Source of the DNA: Teredinibacter turnerae T7901
GTDB lineage: Bacteria > Pseudomonadota > Gammaproteobacteria > Pseudomonadales > Cellvibrionaceae
Direction of reading: 5' to 3'
Assembly (NCBI RefSeq): GCF_000023025.1
Contig: NC_012997.1
Location: forward strand, 4,585,125-4,649,124
DNA length: 64,000 nt
Part shown: in pieces, positions 25,692 through 35,314 of the stretch
Numbering within the stretch: the first letter of the stretch is position 1
Layout of the letters: the number at the start of each line of letters is the position of its first letter
Position numbers and translations under genes: made by a program
Notes under the pieces: model-generated
What the model saw: only the letters and a program-made list of their open reading frames with translations
Databases searched by the model: none
What the model was told of the DNA's origin: nothing

Positions 25692-26246
25692 TTAAGCCGC
25701 TATTAAAGACTTAACGTACTTGAACGCTTCTTTTGTACTTGGCCGTTGATCACCCACATACATATTTGAGCTGACGGTAAGTCCATCCAACAGCGTTACT
25801 GTTAGCACAGAAAGCTTTTTCGCATTTCTCGCACCCAACTCTCGTAAAATCCCTTCAAGCAAGCCTGCGAGCCATATGCGGTATGTCGTCGCAACTTTTT
25901 TCAGGGTGTTTTGCGAATCCGGGAACTCTTCTGACGCTTTAATAAACATACAGCCATAAAAGGTCGCCGAGCTAAACCAATCATCATACCAATCAAAAAC
26001 TGACTTTAATTTTCCATTCGGCGTGCGCGCATGCGAAACCTGTTCTAAAATTTTCAGGCGCAGGCATTCTTCTCGATGCTCCAACACTTTGTGTATCAGG
26101 GAATCTTTTGATGGAAAATACTTATAAAAAGTCATCTTTGCGACATTGGACTCTTCAATTATTCGGTCTATACCAACCGCATGAAAACCATGTTGGGAAA
26201 AAAGCTCAGAGGCTTTTGTCAAAATCTCTTCTTCTCGATTACGCAC
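25692..26246 (-). CDS. TetR-family repressor
   Basis: 184 residues from the GTG at 26244-26246 (GAGGG eight bases upstream); longer in-frame starts to 26444 are Cys-rich and unlike TetR. The N-terminal HTH is EEEILTKASELFSQHGFHAV then GIDRIIEESNVAKMTFYKYF, a canonical TetR domain. The C-terminal ligand domain (WYDDWFSSATFYGCMFIKAS) resembles TetR_C regulators of stress or xenobiotic genes. It is divergent from the haem-oxygenase-like enzyme gene, with about 490 bp between, and is the likely regulator of it. Confidence 0.9.
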   Translation of the reverse strand: MRNREEEILTKASELFSQHGFHAVGIDRIIEESNVAKMTFYKYFPSKDSLIHKVLEHREECLRLKILEQVSHARTPNGKLKSVFDWYDDWFSSATFYGCMFIKASEEFPDSQNTLKKVATTYRIWLAGLLEGILRELGARNAKKLSVLTVTLLDGLTVSSNMYVGDQRPSTKEAFKYVKSLIAA

Positions 26247-26738
26247 AAAAACATCCCTCGTAGTTGTGAAATGGAGTACTGCATTAGCCGGAATCCACCG
26301 GTGCGGGGTAAACCCATAACGAGAGCAGGGATCGCGGTACATAATAATTAATTCGCGATTCCAGCAGAATAAAAAACTCCGAACTGCAAACGAACAATAC
26401 CTTAACACCAGAACCAAGTGCTCGCGAGAGCCAAAACAGTGCAACGCTATTTTGCATTATGTCCAAATGTTACCTGGACAGAAAATAGTGTAACAATTTT
26501 TCCCAAGTAATTTCGCAAGATTGCGTGAATGGCACAATTACTTGACTTAGTGGCTGCCTGGTTTAAAAGCCACTTGAATTAGCCGCTGCGTTACACAATA
26601 GCTGCTTAACAAAAAAATAATTAAAGCAACCGGAACTGCACAGTAGATCGCGCAGGTTGTCGTAAATGGAATTATTAAACCGGTATCAACTGGCTGTTGA
26701 TACCTCACACCCAAAAAAAGCAAAAAGGAAAGCCGAGT
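26247..26738. promoter_or_regulatory. Divergent control region between tetR and the HO-like gene
   Basis: No gene. Two palindromic candidates for TetR binding: TGTCCA-N9-TGGACA at 26460-26480, and a longer pair AAGTAATT ... AATTACTT near 26505-26545 enclosing CGCAA-GA-TTGCG. Which, if any, is used cannot be decided by eye. Confidence 0.4.
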
Positions 26739-27593
26739 ATGATCACACCTACCCCCTCCCTAGCCCCAAGAGCACAAGCACGCGCCAACATGGAAGCAAG
26801 TGTCGACGCGAACATCTGGATGGAAAACGGCAACATAATCGAGACCATTCGCCGCAAGGTCGCCAAACACCCCTTACTTAAACATCCAATACTCGCTCAG
26901 CTGGAATCCGGCATGATCGATATTGAGCAGCTCAAGACCATCCATCTAGAATACCGGCATGCGATTGTTCAACTGTTCACTGATGCACTGTTGATGGCGC
27001 AATTCCAGACGCGCCAGCTGGAACCTCGCCTGCCACCCGGCAGCAAGCAAGCCCCCCGCTTTTTACTCACATTGAATATTCTTGATGAATTTGGATTCAC
27101 ACCTGACGTAGGCGCCACGGGATACTATACAGGTTCTCCCATTTATGCTCACTACCCGCTCTTCGAAAAGGTGTTGGACTCACTGGACATCACAGCCTCG
27201 GCGAGGGAACTGTATCACCCCTCAGAATCGGCACAAACCCTAAATAATTATTTAACCGCCAGTTTTGGCCATTATCAAGAAGTGGTTATTCTTTTGGCCG
27301 TTGCCGAGCAGCAGGTTATTACCTTCAGCGCCGCCTTACGCGAGGCGCTTAAAGTTCACGGATTTGACGTGAGCAAGGGCTATTATCATGTTCATGGAAC
27401 CAGTGATTCCAAGGAGACTAACGCCGCAGATGATGATCATCAGGACGATCTCTGGCTCGCATTACAGCAGGCTGTACTTCCTGAAGATTGGGAAAATCTT
27501 CAGCAAAAGGCGGATACCTACCTGGATTTGTGGCACACATTTTGGGATTGCCATACGTTGCATGTTGAAACAGTGCATGCACAGACCGCGTAA
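26739..27593 (+). CDS. Iron-containing redox enzyme, haem-oxygenase-like fold (HDO-type)
   Basis: 284 residues from the ATG at 26739 (AAGGAAAG upstream). Mostly helical and soluble. Metal-ligand type motifs are spread as in haem-oxygenase-like diiron oxidases and oxygenases: EYRHAIVQLFTDALL, then YYHVHGTSDSKETNAADDDH, then DLWHTFWDCHTLHVE. This superfamily (Haem_oxygenas_2, PF14518 by recall) oxidatively cleaves amino acids, fatty acids or other small substrates in biosynthesis or stress. The TetR gene upstream suggests inducible expression. The substrate cannot be named from sequence; no other biosynthetic gene is adjacent. Confidence 0.75.
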   Translation: MITPTPSLAPRAQARANMEASVDANIWMENGNIIETIRRKVAKHPLLKHPILAQLESGMIDIEQLKTIHLEYRHAIVQLFTDALLMAQFQTRQLEPRLPPGSKQAPRFLLTLNILDEFGFTPDVGATGYYTGSPIYAHYPLFEKVLDSLDITASARELYHPSESAQTLNNYLTASFGHYQEVVILLAVAEQQVITFSAALREALKVHGFDVSKGYYHVHGTSDSKETNAADDDHQDDLWLALQQAVLPEDWENLQQKADTYLDLWHTFWDCHTLHVETVHAQTA

Positions 27594-28209
27594 GCGGGTT
27601 TAATTTGGTCTGGAGCCGCACGATTAGTCACCGATATCACCAATAAGAGTAATCCCCGCGACCGCGGTTTTGGAGAGCCTCTTTAGGTCAAGCCGCCACC
27701 AGTCAGACCGTCCCGGCCAGCCCGACAGCTGGCCGAATACGGCTTCTGGCTTATAACGCGCGCTGGACCAACGCTCGTGAGAACTTGCTAATATAGGAAC
27801 CTCTGCTTAACCTGCTTTGGCCAACAATCGTCTGGCCACACTAACAGCATTTATCGCGCGTCGCTCGCGACCCTAAGCGACAACTACTGATGGGCACCAG
27901 ATTGGGAGTAAATATCGCCCGCTTCCTCGTAAATCCTGTATCTGACTCAAAGGCTCCAATAATCGCAAGCTCGTTGATCGAGCATAAACGAGAGGGTGGC
28001 ATTCGAACGTTTTCTCTCGAAAAACTTTTTCTCGTAAAATTTCTTCTTTCTAAATATTTATGTCGCAATACGTCTTGTAAAACAAGCGCTTATAAACCTT
28101 ACTTGCAAAACCCTACAGATACTGACGGGAGTAAGACTTCACACCGTATAGCTGTGATATTCTCATTAACTTTTGGCCGAATTTGTATTTAATAAATCAA
28201 GTTAAACGC
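27594..28209. other. Long gap with no convincing gene
   Basis: About 600 bp. A frame at 27890-28192 (+) is open for 100 codons but has biased, uncharacteristic composition and no ribosome site. I see no RNA gene or repeat here. Confidence 0.4.
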
Positions 28210-28240
28210 AAAAACAGCCCCTGAACTGCGGGCTGTTTTT
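28210..28240 (-). terminator. Intrinsic terminator (bidirectional)
   Basis: AAAAACAGCCC (28210-28220) pairs perfectly with GGGCTGTTTTT (28230-28240) around a 9-base loop. On the minus strand it ends the secreted deacetylase-like gene 27 bp away. Confidence 0.85.
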
Positions 28241-28266
28241 GATTGTTTAAAAATTAAACAATAAAT

Positions 28267-29487
28267 CTAGTGGAATTTCAGATAATGACCGTAGGGCGTA
28301 TCGGAGCCGTAGACTGGAACAATAAAATCGAGAATTTTTTCGAATTCCATCACGTCTCGCGATGTCCAACCACTTATATCACCATCAATTACAATATGAT
28401 CTGGCGTGTGATAAACCGTATCAAAGTACTGCGTTAAAAAATAGCCGAAATCCACTTCGTTTTGAAGTTCCCCAATCCCAATCTTGTTAGTCAACCGAAT
28501 CTCGTAATCCCCATGATCGTCACACTCCTTTGGCATTAGCATGATCGGCATTGTGCTAAATTGCTCAATAACATCGCATGTAGTTTGATCGTTGCGTGCG
28601 TACGGAGCACCGAACGTTTTAAACTCCAATCCTAACTTGGCTTTAGCCAGCGTATTGGTATCCAAAATGGACTCACGCTGATGTTTTTTTGGGGTGCCGT
28701 CGTACTCTGTCTGCGCGCCAGAGCGAAAGCCATTCCAACCATTGTTCCACAATTCAATATCACTATCGGCCACTAGTTCAGCTAAATAGGTTAAAAAGGC
28801 GTTTTTTTCCGGGCTCCCATCGTCAATCAAGTCACGGCCCTGAATACCAATTGCAAGTTTGGCGCGATTGCGCTTGGCAGCAGCGACAACCTCGCTCGTC
28901 TTGGCCATACTCTCATAGGTAGGCTCAAGTCCTCGAAGAGAGACAATCGTATCAATATTCCAATTCCAGGGGTCCAGTTCAAAAGCATAAACAATATCGT
29001 CGATGTGTATAACCGAAGGAACGCCGCCACCGAAGCAAAACTGTATCTTAACGCTATCGCCCCAGACATAGTCAGCAGGCTCACCAAAGAATCGATAGTA
29101 TGATGACTCTGAAGTTAACACATAGCTATGACCGTAAACTATATCAGCCTCCTCCTCATCAAAAAAAACAACTTTTACCTCAGCGCCCTCAGTGTCCGAC
29201 CACGCCGAAAAATAAAACTCGAGCAGACCACCCTGGGTTGGTTGATTCGGCAGGTAGTAGATGACATCTTCACATAGATCGCCTGGAGTCTGCACTTCCA
29301 CCCGCAAATGCTTATTTATTACTGAAAAATTTGCATCTGCGCTGCCAGTGACCGCTTCTCTCCATTCGGTTTCTACATCGTTAAAAATTTCAGCTGAAAT
29401 CACCTCCGAAGCAGCAAACACGTCGGAGGCCGCGCCAGCCCCCAATAAAGCGACCAAACAGCCAACTGCGAATTGTTTAATTTTCAT
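28267..29487 (-). CDS. Secreted protein: CBM-like domain plus deacetylase-like domain
   Basis: 406 residues from the ATG at 29485-29487 (AAGGAAA upstream). Signal peptide: KIKQFAVGCLVALLGAGAAS. Residues ~30-185 look like a jelly-roll carbohydrate-binding module: VETEWREAV then SVINKHLRVEV, ending with the usual VPSVIHIDDIVYAFEL. Residues ~190-400 resemble a polysaccharide-deacetylase/NodB-like barrel (VVAAAKRNRAKLAIGIQGRD, DIELWNNGWNGFRSG). However, the metal-binding Asp-Asp and His-x3-His motifs of active NodB enzymes are not evident. It is probably an extracellular carbohydrate-active or carbohydrate-binding protein; catalysis is uncertain. Confidence 0.65.
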   Translation of the reverse strand: MKIKQFAVGCLVALLGAGAASDVFAASEVISAEIFNDVETEWREAVTGSADANFSVINKHLRVEVQTPGDLCEDVIYYLPNQPTQGGLLEFYFSAWSDTEGAEVKVVFFDEEEADIVYGHSYVLTSESSYYRFFGEPADYVWGDSVKIQFCFGGGVPSVIHIDDIVYAFELDPWNWNIDTIVSLRGLEPTYESMAKTSEVVAAAKRNRAKLAIGIQGRDLIDDGSPEKNAFLTYLAELVADSDIELWNNGWNGFRSGAQTEYDGTPKKHQRESILDTNTLAKAKLGLEFKTFGAPYARNDQTTCDVIEQFSTMPIMLMPKECDDHGDYEIRLTNKIGIGELQNEVDFGYFLTQYFDTVYHTPDHIVIDGDISGWTSRDVMEFEKILDFIVPVYGSDTPYGHYLKFH

Positions 29488-29911
29488 AACTATTTCCTTG
29501 TTTAGATATTCCATCAATTGGTAAGCCAAAGGGCGACTGCCCTTTGGCGAAAGCAGACTAACAAATAGCGCTACTATTCCCGTGATCAAATTACGAAATT
29601 AAGGAATATTTTTGAACTTAAGAAATGTGAAAAACAGGAGTGTAATATCTTGAAATTAAAATATGATTGACGTTTTTTTATTATTAATTTAGATGGCGAA
29701 TTATTTTACATTATCCAATAGGAAATTTATTACCCCAATTGGTGGAAATAGGGTTATTTTAGACGCAACGGTACATCCAGGCGCCGACTGCACTGTCAAC
29801 TTTATATACACAAATTTACGCCATAAAAAATCACCAAACAAACTTGTATGCGTTTAAACTATTTTTTGCGACATAAGCCATTTTTATGGCGGCACAATAA
29901 CGGGAGTTACC
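29488..29911. other. AT-rich intergenic region
   Basis: No gene or repeat recognised. It contains divergent promoters for the secreted protein (leftward) and the alkyltransferase-like gene (rightward); no element could be assigned confidently. Confidence 0.4.
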
Positions 29912-30274
29912 TTGTCTAACGAAAACGCGTCTCACTCGGCTATTTTTTTCTGTGTACGATTAATTCCAAAAGGCAAGGTTGCCAGTTACGGACAGATCGC
30001 CCAACTTGCCGGGCTCCCCGGCCGCGCTAGACTGGTGGGGCGCGTGCTTGGCATGTCGCCAACGCCTCTACCCTGGTTCCGTGTGTTGCGCTCCAATGGA
30101 CAATTGGCGTTTCCGGAGGCGAGTGAAACCGCACGTCGCCAATCGGCCCACCTTGAACAAGAGGGCGTCGCAGTGAAAAAAAATCGCGTCGTCCTTAAAA
30201 ATTTTGGCTGGCAGCCATCGCTCGATGAGCTGTTTTTGATCGAGGCTGAATTGCAGTCCCTCAACACTGGATAA
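29912..30274 (+). CDS. Alkyltransferase-like protein (ATL)
   Basis: 120 residues, apparently starting at a TTG (29912) with CGGGAG upstream. The DNA-binding domain of O6-alkylguanine-DNA alkyltransferase is present: FFCVRLIPKGKVASYGQIAQ, RLVGRVLGMSPTPLPWFRVL and the C-terminal VVLKNFGW. The reactive cysteine of the PCHRV motif is replaced by Trp55 (PWFRV), as in ATLs. These bind O6-alkylguanine lesions and hand them to nucleotide excision repair instead of repairing them. The His of the motif is also changed (PWHRV to PWFRV), slightly unusual. Cytoplasmic, monocistronic. Confidence 0.9.
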   Translation: MSNENASHSAIFFCVRLIPKGKVASYGQIAQLAGLPGRARLVGRVLGMSPTPLPWFRVLRSNGQLAFPEASETARRQSAHLEQEGVAVKKNRVVLKNFGWQPSLDELFLIEAELQSLNTG

Positions 30275-30378
30275 CCGACTGCGCACTAACAGGCCTCTCT
30301 GTAACAGACTGTTGCGGCCGCCCCTCTCGACTCGCTCCTGTGTGTACACTAGCGGTAAGCGCTACAGAGGGCTTTACA

Positions 30379-30789
30379 ATGAAAAAACTCTTCCTGGCTT
30401 TAGCTGCGTTACCAACGCTCAACGCATGCGTTTTTGTATCACCGAAAACCCGAGTCATAGTTGACCAAGAGTGCGGCACAGCGACGGCCTATGCGACACT
30501 TGCACCCGATCCAACACCCGGCCAAGGGCTGGTGATACTGCAAGACCGCAGTGGGGGAAACCTGCCAGCAACAGTTGGCGAATGCGGGGGCGACGAATGT
30601 AAAGCTGTGCTGTTTGCGATAGGACGTCAACTAGTCGTGGAGACAGTCGCTACTGTCGGGTATGTTCTCGCTCACAATGCCTATGCAGATGCCGCACGCG
30701 CGCGCGACTGTAAAACCAAAACCCAGCAAGTCGAAAATGCCGGCGCGCCCCGTAAAATCATGGAAGAGGACCTTGGCAACTACCTGTAA
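30379..30789 (+). CDS. Putative lipoprotein of unknown function
   Basis: 136 residues from the ATG at 30379 (GAGGG upstream). The N-terminus MKKLFLALAALPTLNAC is a lipoprotein signal with lipobox LNAC. The mature part has four further cysteines (EC at ~35, ECGGDEC at ~72-78, RDC at ~110) and a central hydrophobic stretch (VVETVATVGYVLAHNAYA). I do not recognise the family. It is likely anchored in the outer or inner membrane facing the periplasm. Confidence 0.65.
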   Translation: MKKLFLALAALPTLNACVFVSPKTRVIVDQECGTATAYATLAPDPTPGQGLVILQDRSGGNLPATVGECGGDECKAVLFAIGRQLVVETVATVGYVLAHNAYADAARARDCKTKTQQVENAGAPRKIMEEDLGNYL

Positions 30790-31124
30790 GCGAACAAACC
30801 TCATGTCTGAGTAAGGATGGTTGGCCGCCCGCTTTAGCGGCCACTCCCAACCCAAAAAAATGTAACAGTCTTAAACGAAGTGATACCACGCCCCTCCTCT
30901 TAATCAAACATTTCGGCGAAGAACCGCTTGCAAGTTACCGATAAGCTCGCAGGGCTTTGAGCCGTCGCGTTTTCAAATAGACTTTCCGCTAAGCGTTTAT
31001 GCGTTTTCCAGTGGAATTCCGGATTACCCTTGGCACCTGCTTTCTCGCGGTGATTGAGTTAGGCGGATACCGCGATCCGTTATATACTCGCCTGTTTTAG
31101 CAATCTGGCACAGGGAGCCCAACC
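30790..31124. other. Gap with a GC hairpin upstream of lptM
   Basis: TGGCCGC (30822-30828) pairs with GCGGCCA (30837-30843) soon after the lipoprotein gene, without a U-tract on the plus strand; it may be a weak terminator. The rest holds the promoter of the lptM-lysA-dapF operon; no other gene seen. Confidence 0.4.
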
Positions 31125-31298
31125 ATGCTTGACCGTTTCGCCGCCTGGACTCGTTTCGTCCTGTTGGCAGCAACCACTAGCACGCTTCTGGCTTGCGGTC
31201 AGAGCGGCCCGTTACGACTTCCAGATAAACCTGACGAGGCCCCAGCAAGCTCCACCAGTGAAGTCACCAATACAAGCAACGCATCGGCTCAGGAATAA
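31125..31298 (+). CDS. lptM: LptM (YifL)-type small lipoprotein
   Basis: 57 residues. The signal and lipobox are FVLLAATTSTLLAC, followed by the family-typical GQSGPLRLPDKP, then a Ser/Thr/Asn-rich tail. LptM is an outer-membrane lipoprotein that associates with LptD/E and helps LptD fold. A gene of this type directly upstream of lysA or dapF is a conserved arrangement in gammaproteobacteria. GGGAG lies upstream of the ATG, and 9 bp separate its stop from lysA. Confidence 0.85.
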   Translation: MLDRFAAWTRFVLLAATTSTLLACGQSGPLRLPDKPDEAPASSTSEVTNTSNASAQE

Positions 31299-31307
31299 AT
31301 AGATACC

Positions 31308-32573
31308 ATGGCGCACTTCAGTTACAACGATAATCAGCTCACGGTGGAGGGTTGTACACTCTCCGCTATCGCCGATACTTACGACACGCCCTGCTACGTG
31401 TACAGCCGCGCATCCATTGAACAATCCTACCAGGCCTACGCCAGTGCGCTCGGCGCGCACCCTGGTATGATCTGTTACGCAGTCAAGGCTAACTCGAGCC
31501 TCGCGGTGCTTCAGGTGCTTGCGCAACAAGGCGCGGGCTTTGATATCGTTTCTCAGGGTGAGCTTCAGCGGGTACTCGCCGCCGGCGGTAGCGCCGATCG
31601 TGTGATTTTCTCCGGTGTAGGTAAAAAAGCTGAGGAGATGCGCTTCGCGCTGCAACAGCAGATTGCCTGCTTTAACGTGGAATCGGCAGCGGAACTGGAA
31701 ACACTTGCGCAGGTTGCGCAAGCGATGGGTACTACGGCACGTGTATCCCTGCGGGTTAACCCGGACGTGGATGCCAACACCCACCCTTATATTTCCACCG
31801 GCCTGAAAGAAAACAAATTTGGCGTTGATATTCAGACAGCACTTGACGTCTACCGTCGGGCGGCCAGCCTGGATGGGATCGACGTGGTTGGGATCGATTG
31901 TCATATCGGTTCCCAGTTAACTCAGCTAGCCCCGTTTATGGATGCACTGGACCGTGTCCTGGCGCTGATGGATCAGCTCGCGGAAGAAGGCATCACTATC
32001 CGCCATCTGGATCTCGGTGGCGGCCTGGGCGTAACCTATAACAACGAGCAACCCCCTTCGCCCGCAGACTATGTCGGGCAGGTTATTGCCAAACTCGGTG
32101 ATCGCGCGGTCGCACTGATGTTCGAGCCCGGGCGCTCAATCGTCGCGAACGCCGGCGTACTACTCACCCGAGTGCTTTACTTAAAGCCAACTGAGCACAA
32201 AAATTTCGCAATAATTGATGCTGCGATGAACGATAACATCCGCCCCTCGCTTTACCAGGCTTGGCAGCGCGTACTTCCGGTGATTGCGCCCGAAGAAAGC
32301 GAACCCACCCAGCAATGGGATCTGGTTGGGCCTGTGTGCGAAACCGGAGACTGGCTGGCCAAGGATCGCGCATTAGCGCTCCACGAAGGCAGCGTACTTG
32401 CTCTAATGTCCAGTGGCGCGTACGGGTTTACCATGAGCTCCAATTACAACAGCCGTACCCGAGCTGCCGAAATCATGGTCGACGGCGACAAACATCACCT
32501 TATTCGCGCCCGCGAAACCTTTGCCGATTTGGTTCGCGGTGAGCAGCTATTAGGTAGCGAGGACCCTAGCTGA
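31308..32573 (+). CDS. lysA: Diaminopimelate decarboxylase
   Basis: 421 residues, usual length. It removes CO2 from meso-diaminopimelate to give L-lysine, the last step of the pathway, using PLP. Lys60 (ICYAVKANS) is the PLP lysine. HIGSQ, LDLGGGLGV and EPGRSIVANAG are cofactor and phosphate-binding blocks of the alanine-racemase-like barrel. GPVCETGDWLA carries the catalytic Cys of the C-terminal domain. The stop shares one base with the dapF ATG (TGATG), so the genes are translationally coupled. Confidence 0.98.
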   Translation: MAHFSYNDNQLTVEGCTLSAIADTYDTPCYVYSRASIEQSYQAYASALGAHPGMICYAVKANSSLAVLQVLAQQGAGFDIVSQGELQRVLAAGGSADRVIFSGVGKKAEEMRFALQQQIACFNVESAAELETLAQVAQAMGTTARVSLRVNPDVDANTHPYISTGLKENKFGVDIQTALDVYRRAASLDGIDVVGIDCHIGSQLTQLAPFMDALDRVLALMDQLAEEGITIRHLDLGGGLGVTYNNEQPPSPADYVGQVIAKLGDRAVALMFEPGRSIVANAGVLLTRVLYLKPTEHKNFAIIDAAMNDNIRPSLYQAWQRVLPVIAPEESEPTQQWDLVGPVCETGDWLAKDRALALHEGSVLALMSSGAYGFTMSSNYNSRTRAAEIMVDGDKHHLIRARETFADLVRGEQLLGSEDPS

Positions 32574-33403
32574 TGCGTTTGCGGTTCACCAAAATGCATG
32601 GTCTGGGCAACGATTTTGTCATGATCGATGCTATCAGCCAGAAAGTCACCATAACACCCGAGCGCGCCCGCAAGTTGGCTGACCGCCATTTTGGTGTCGG
32701 TTGCGACCAGGTACTGGTTGTTGAGTCTCCAGACAATCCAGACGCAGACTTCCGTTACCGTATATTCAATAACGACGGCAGCGAAGTAGAAAACTGTGGC
32801 AACGGCGCTCGCTGTTTTGCGGTATTTGTGCGGCAGCGACAACTGACAGCGAAGTCAGACATTGTTGTGGAGACGGCAGCGGGGCTGTTGCGGCTGCATG
32901 TGCTTGACGACAACCAGGTCACGGTCAATATGGGTGTACCTGTGCTGGCGCCCGCGCAAATTCCGTTTGTGACACCGCACGAGCAGCCCGAATATCCGCT
33001 CCAGCTGGACAACATGGAAATTACTATCAGCGCCGTTTCCATGGGTAATCCGCACGCGGTCACGCTCGTGGATAACCTGGCCAGCTTCCCGGTAAAAACA
33101 CTGGGGGCACAAATTGAAACTCATGCGCAATTTCCAAACCGAGTCAACGCCGGCTTTATGGAATTAATTTCCCGCCAAGAAGTTAAACTCCGGGTGTTTG
33201 AACGCGGCGTTGGAGAAACGCTTGCGTGCGGCACTGGAGCCTGCGCTGCAGTCGTCAGCGGCATTGTCCGCGGGTTGCTCGACACTACAGTTGCAGTTCA
33301 TCTCCCCGGCGGCAGCCTCAGCATCACATGGGAGGGCGCAGAAAAGCCTGTTATGATGACGGGGCCAGCCAAAGCTGTATTTCATGGACAGGTTAAACTA
33401 TGA
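32573..33403 (+). CDS. dapF: Diaminopimelate epimerase
   Basis: 276 residues. It interconverts LL- and meso-diaminopimelate, the substrate of LysA and of peptidoglycan synthesis, by a two-base cysteine mechanism. The first catalytic Cys is Cys75 in NNDGSEVENCGNGARCF; the second is in GETLACGTGACAA. N-terminal MHGLGNDFVMID is family-typical. Overlaps DUF484 by 4 bp (ATGA), so the operon lptM-lysA-dapF-DUF484 is tightly coupled. Confidence 0.98.
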   Translation: MRLRFTKMHGLGNDFVMIDAISQKVTITPERARKLADRHFGVGCDQVLVVESPDNPDADFRYRIFNNDGSEVENCGNGARCFAVFVRQRQLTAKSDIVVETAAGLLRLHVLDDNQVTVNMGVPVLAPAQIPFVTPHEQPEYPLQLDNMEITISAVSMGNPHAVTLVDNLASFPVKTLGAQIETHAQFPNRVNAGFMELISRQEVKLRVFERGVGETLACGTGACAAVVSGIVRGLLDTTVAVHLPGGSLSITWEGAEKPVMMTGPAKAVFHGQVKL

Positions 33404-34083
33404 GCGAGTCCATTACGGATAAAAAAGAGCGCCTCACCGAAAAGCAGGTCGCCCACTACTTAAAAACCAATCTCGATTTTTTTAATCGGCATCTCGATTT
33501 GCTCAGCGAGCTTCAACTTCCACATGAAAGCGGCAAGGCCGTTTCGCTGGTGGAACGCCAGGTCGCGGTGCTCCGCGAGCGCAATATGGATATGCGCCAC
33601 CGTCTCAGCCAGTTACTGGATAACGCCCGTGAGAACGACCGCTTGTTCGACAAGACCAAGCGGCTGGTGCTGGCCTTGCTCGAATGCAATGATCTTGGCG
33701 ATCTGGTCGACGCCCTCTACTACAGCTTCGACAAAGAATTTCAGATCCACTATACCCGCCTGATCATCTTCGGCAACAGCAGCACGCCCGCCAGCGCCGC
33801 TCGTATCGCGTCCGTGTACGACGCCCGCGACTACATTGGCAAACGCCTGAAGTCGATGAACACAGTCAGTGGAGGCCTCGATGTGAAAGAGTGCCAGTTC
33901 CTGTTCGACGACGATGCACCGCAGGTTGGTAGTGCAGCCGTTGCGATATTGCAGCACGGCTCCCCGCTAGGGGTGCTTGCCATTGGCAACCAGGATCCAA
34001 ACTATTATCGCTCAAGCATGGGAACGCTGTTTTTGGGCTATATAGCAGAAGTACTCAATCGCTTACTTCCCAAGTATTTGTAG
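33400..34083 (+). CDS. DUF484 family protein (YigA-like)
   Basis: 227 residues. The N-terminal ~75 residues are helical/coiled-coil (KQVAHYLKTNLDFFNRHLDL, LVERQVAVLRERNMDMRHRL). The C-terminal ~140 residues resemble a GAF-like sensor domain, ending GTLFLGYIAEVLNRLL. DUF484 typically follows dapF and precedes xerC; here the operon stops and sutA lies convergent. Function unknown. The soluble fold suggests a small-molecule or regulatory role. Confidence 0.9.
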   Translation: MSESITDKKERLTEKQVAHYLKTNLDFFNRHLDLLSELQLPHESGKAVSLVERQVAVLRERNMDMRHRLSQLLDNARENDRLFDKTKRLVLALLECNDLGDLVDALYYSFDKEFQIHYTRLIIFGNSSTPASAARIASVYDARDYIGKRLKSMNTVSGGLDVKECQFLFDDDAPQVGSAAVAILQHGSPLGVLAIGNQDPNYYRSSMGTLFLGYIAEVLNRLLPKYL

Positions 34084-34096
34084 GGGCAAAGAAAAA

Positions 34097-34115
34097 CAGC
34101 CGCTAAACGCGGCTG
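34097..34115 (-). terminator. Terminator between DUF484 and sutA (convergent)
   Basis: CAGCCGC (34097-34103), TAAAC loop, GCGGCTG (34109-34115). The run of five A immediately left makes a U-tract for the minus-strand sutA transcript. Confidence 0.8.
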
Positions 34116-34130
34116 CTTCAAGTAGACTAT

Positions 34131-34367
34131 TTAGATCGGTTGGCCGCCGTAATTGGATTCCGGCTTCTTGGGTGGGTCGGCGACAACGTTCGCAGGTATC
34201 TGATTGATCTTCCCCCCGCTCGCTAGAAACGCCTCGACTTCCGCCTGTAGCCGCCTGCGCTCCGCCTCCTTGCTACTTACCCCATCAGAGGCGAGATACT
34301 CATCACCCAAATCTACGCCGCCATCATCCTCGGACTCATCCGATTCAATCAACTCTTCATCCGTCAT
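34131..34367 (-). CDS. sutA: SutA-family RNA-polymerase-binding transcription regulator
   Basis: 78 residues. An acidic N-terminal tail (ELIESDESEDDGGVDLGDE), a central helix (KEAERRRLQAEVEAFLASGG) and a C-terminal tail, INQIPANVVADPPKKPESNY, that closely recalls Pseudomonas SutA. SutA is a small disordered protein that binds the beta subunit of RNA polymerase and promotes transcription of rRNA and maintenance genes during slow growth. It is shorter at the N-terminus than the Pseudomonas protein as I remember it. Start has GAGGG eight bases upstream. Neighbours glnK and amtB are on the same strand. Confidence 0.8.
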   Translation of the reverse strand: MTDEELIESDESEDDGGVDLGDEYLASDGVSSKEAERRRLQAEVEAFLASGGKINQIPANVVADPPKKPESNYGGQPI

Positions 34368-34634
34368 AAATAAACCCTCAAGAATTAAGCAACACTCAAG
34401 AACGCCATGGGACAGGCCAATTGAAATTCCGCTAATTTATAGTCCAGAGTGATTTCAATGTCATTTCTTTAAAACAGATTTTTTTAGTTTTTTTTGTTCT
34501 AAAAGAGAAAGATTGATAGCCGATTGAGCTATTTTGATCGTGCAAGAAAGAAAGGAGGTTCGAAGAAACTATGTGATTTTCGTTACTGTTCTGGAAATTT
34601 CGCAGCGCCAACGGGCTCAGCGCTGCGACAAAAA

Positions 34635-35246
<612 letters not shown>

Positions 35247-35276
35247 AAAAAAACCGGAGGTTTTGAGGCCTCCGGT
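35247..35276 (-). terminator. Intrinsic terminator of the amtB operon
   Basis: On the minus strand ACCGGAGG-N8-CCTCCGGT (35276-35253) is followed by seven T. It lies about 40 bp after the amtB stop. Confidence 0.9.
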
Positions 35277-35314
35277 CAGGATTTCAGGCTGTGGCAACCT
35301 GATGAATTAAGAAC

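Noticed and set aside
27890..28192. 100-codon plus-strand frame
   Set aside because: No ribosome site, odd composition and no recognisable family; reads like non-coding sequence.
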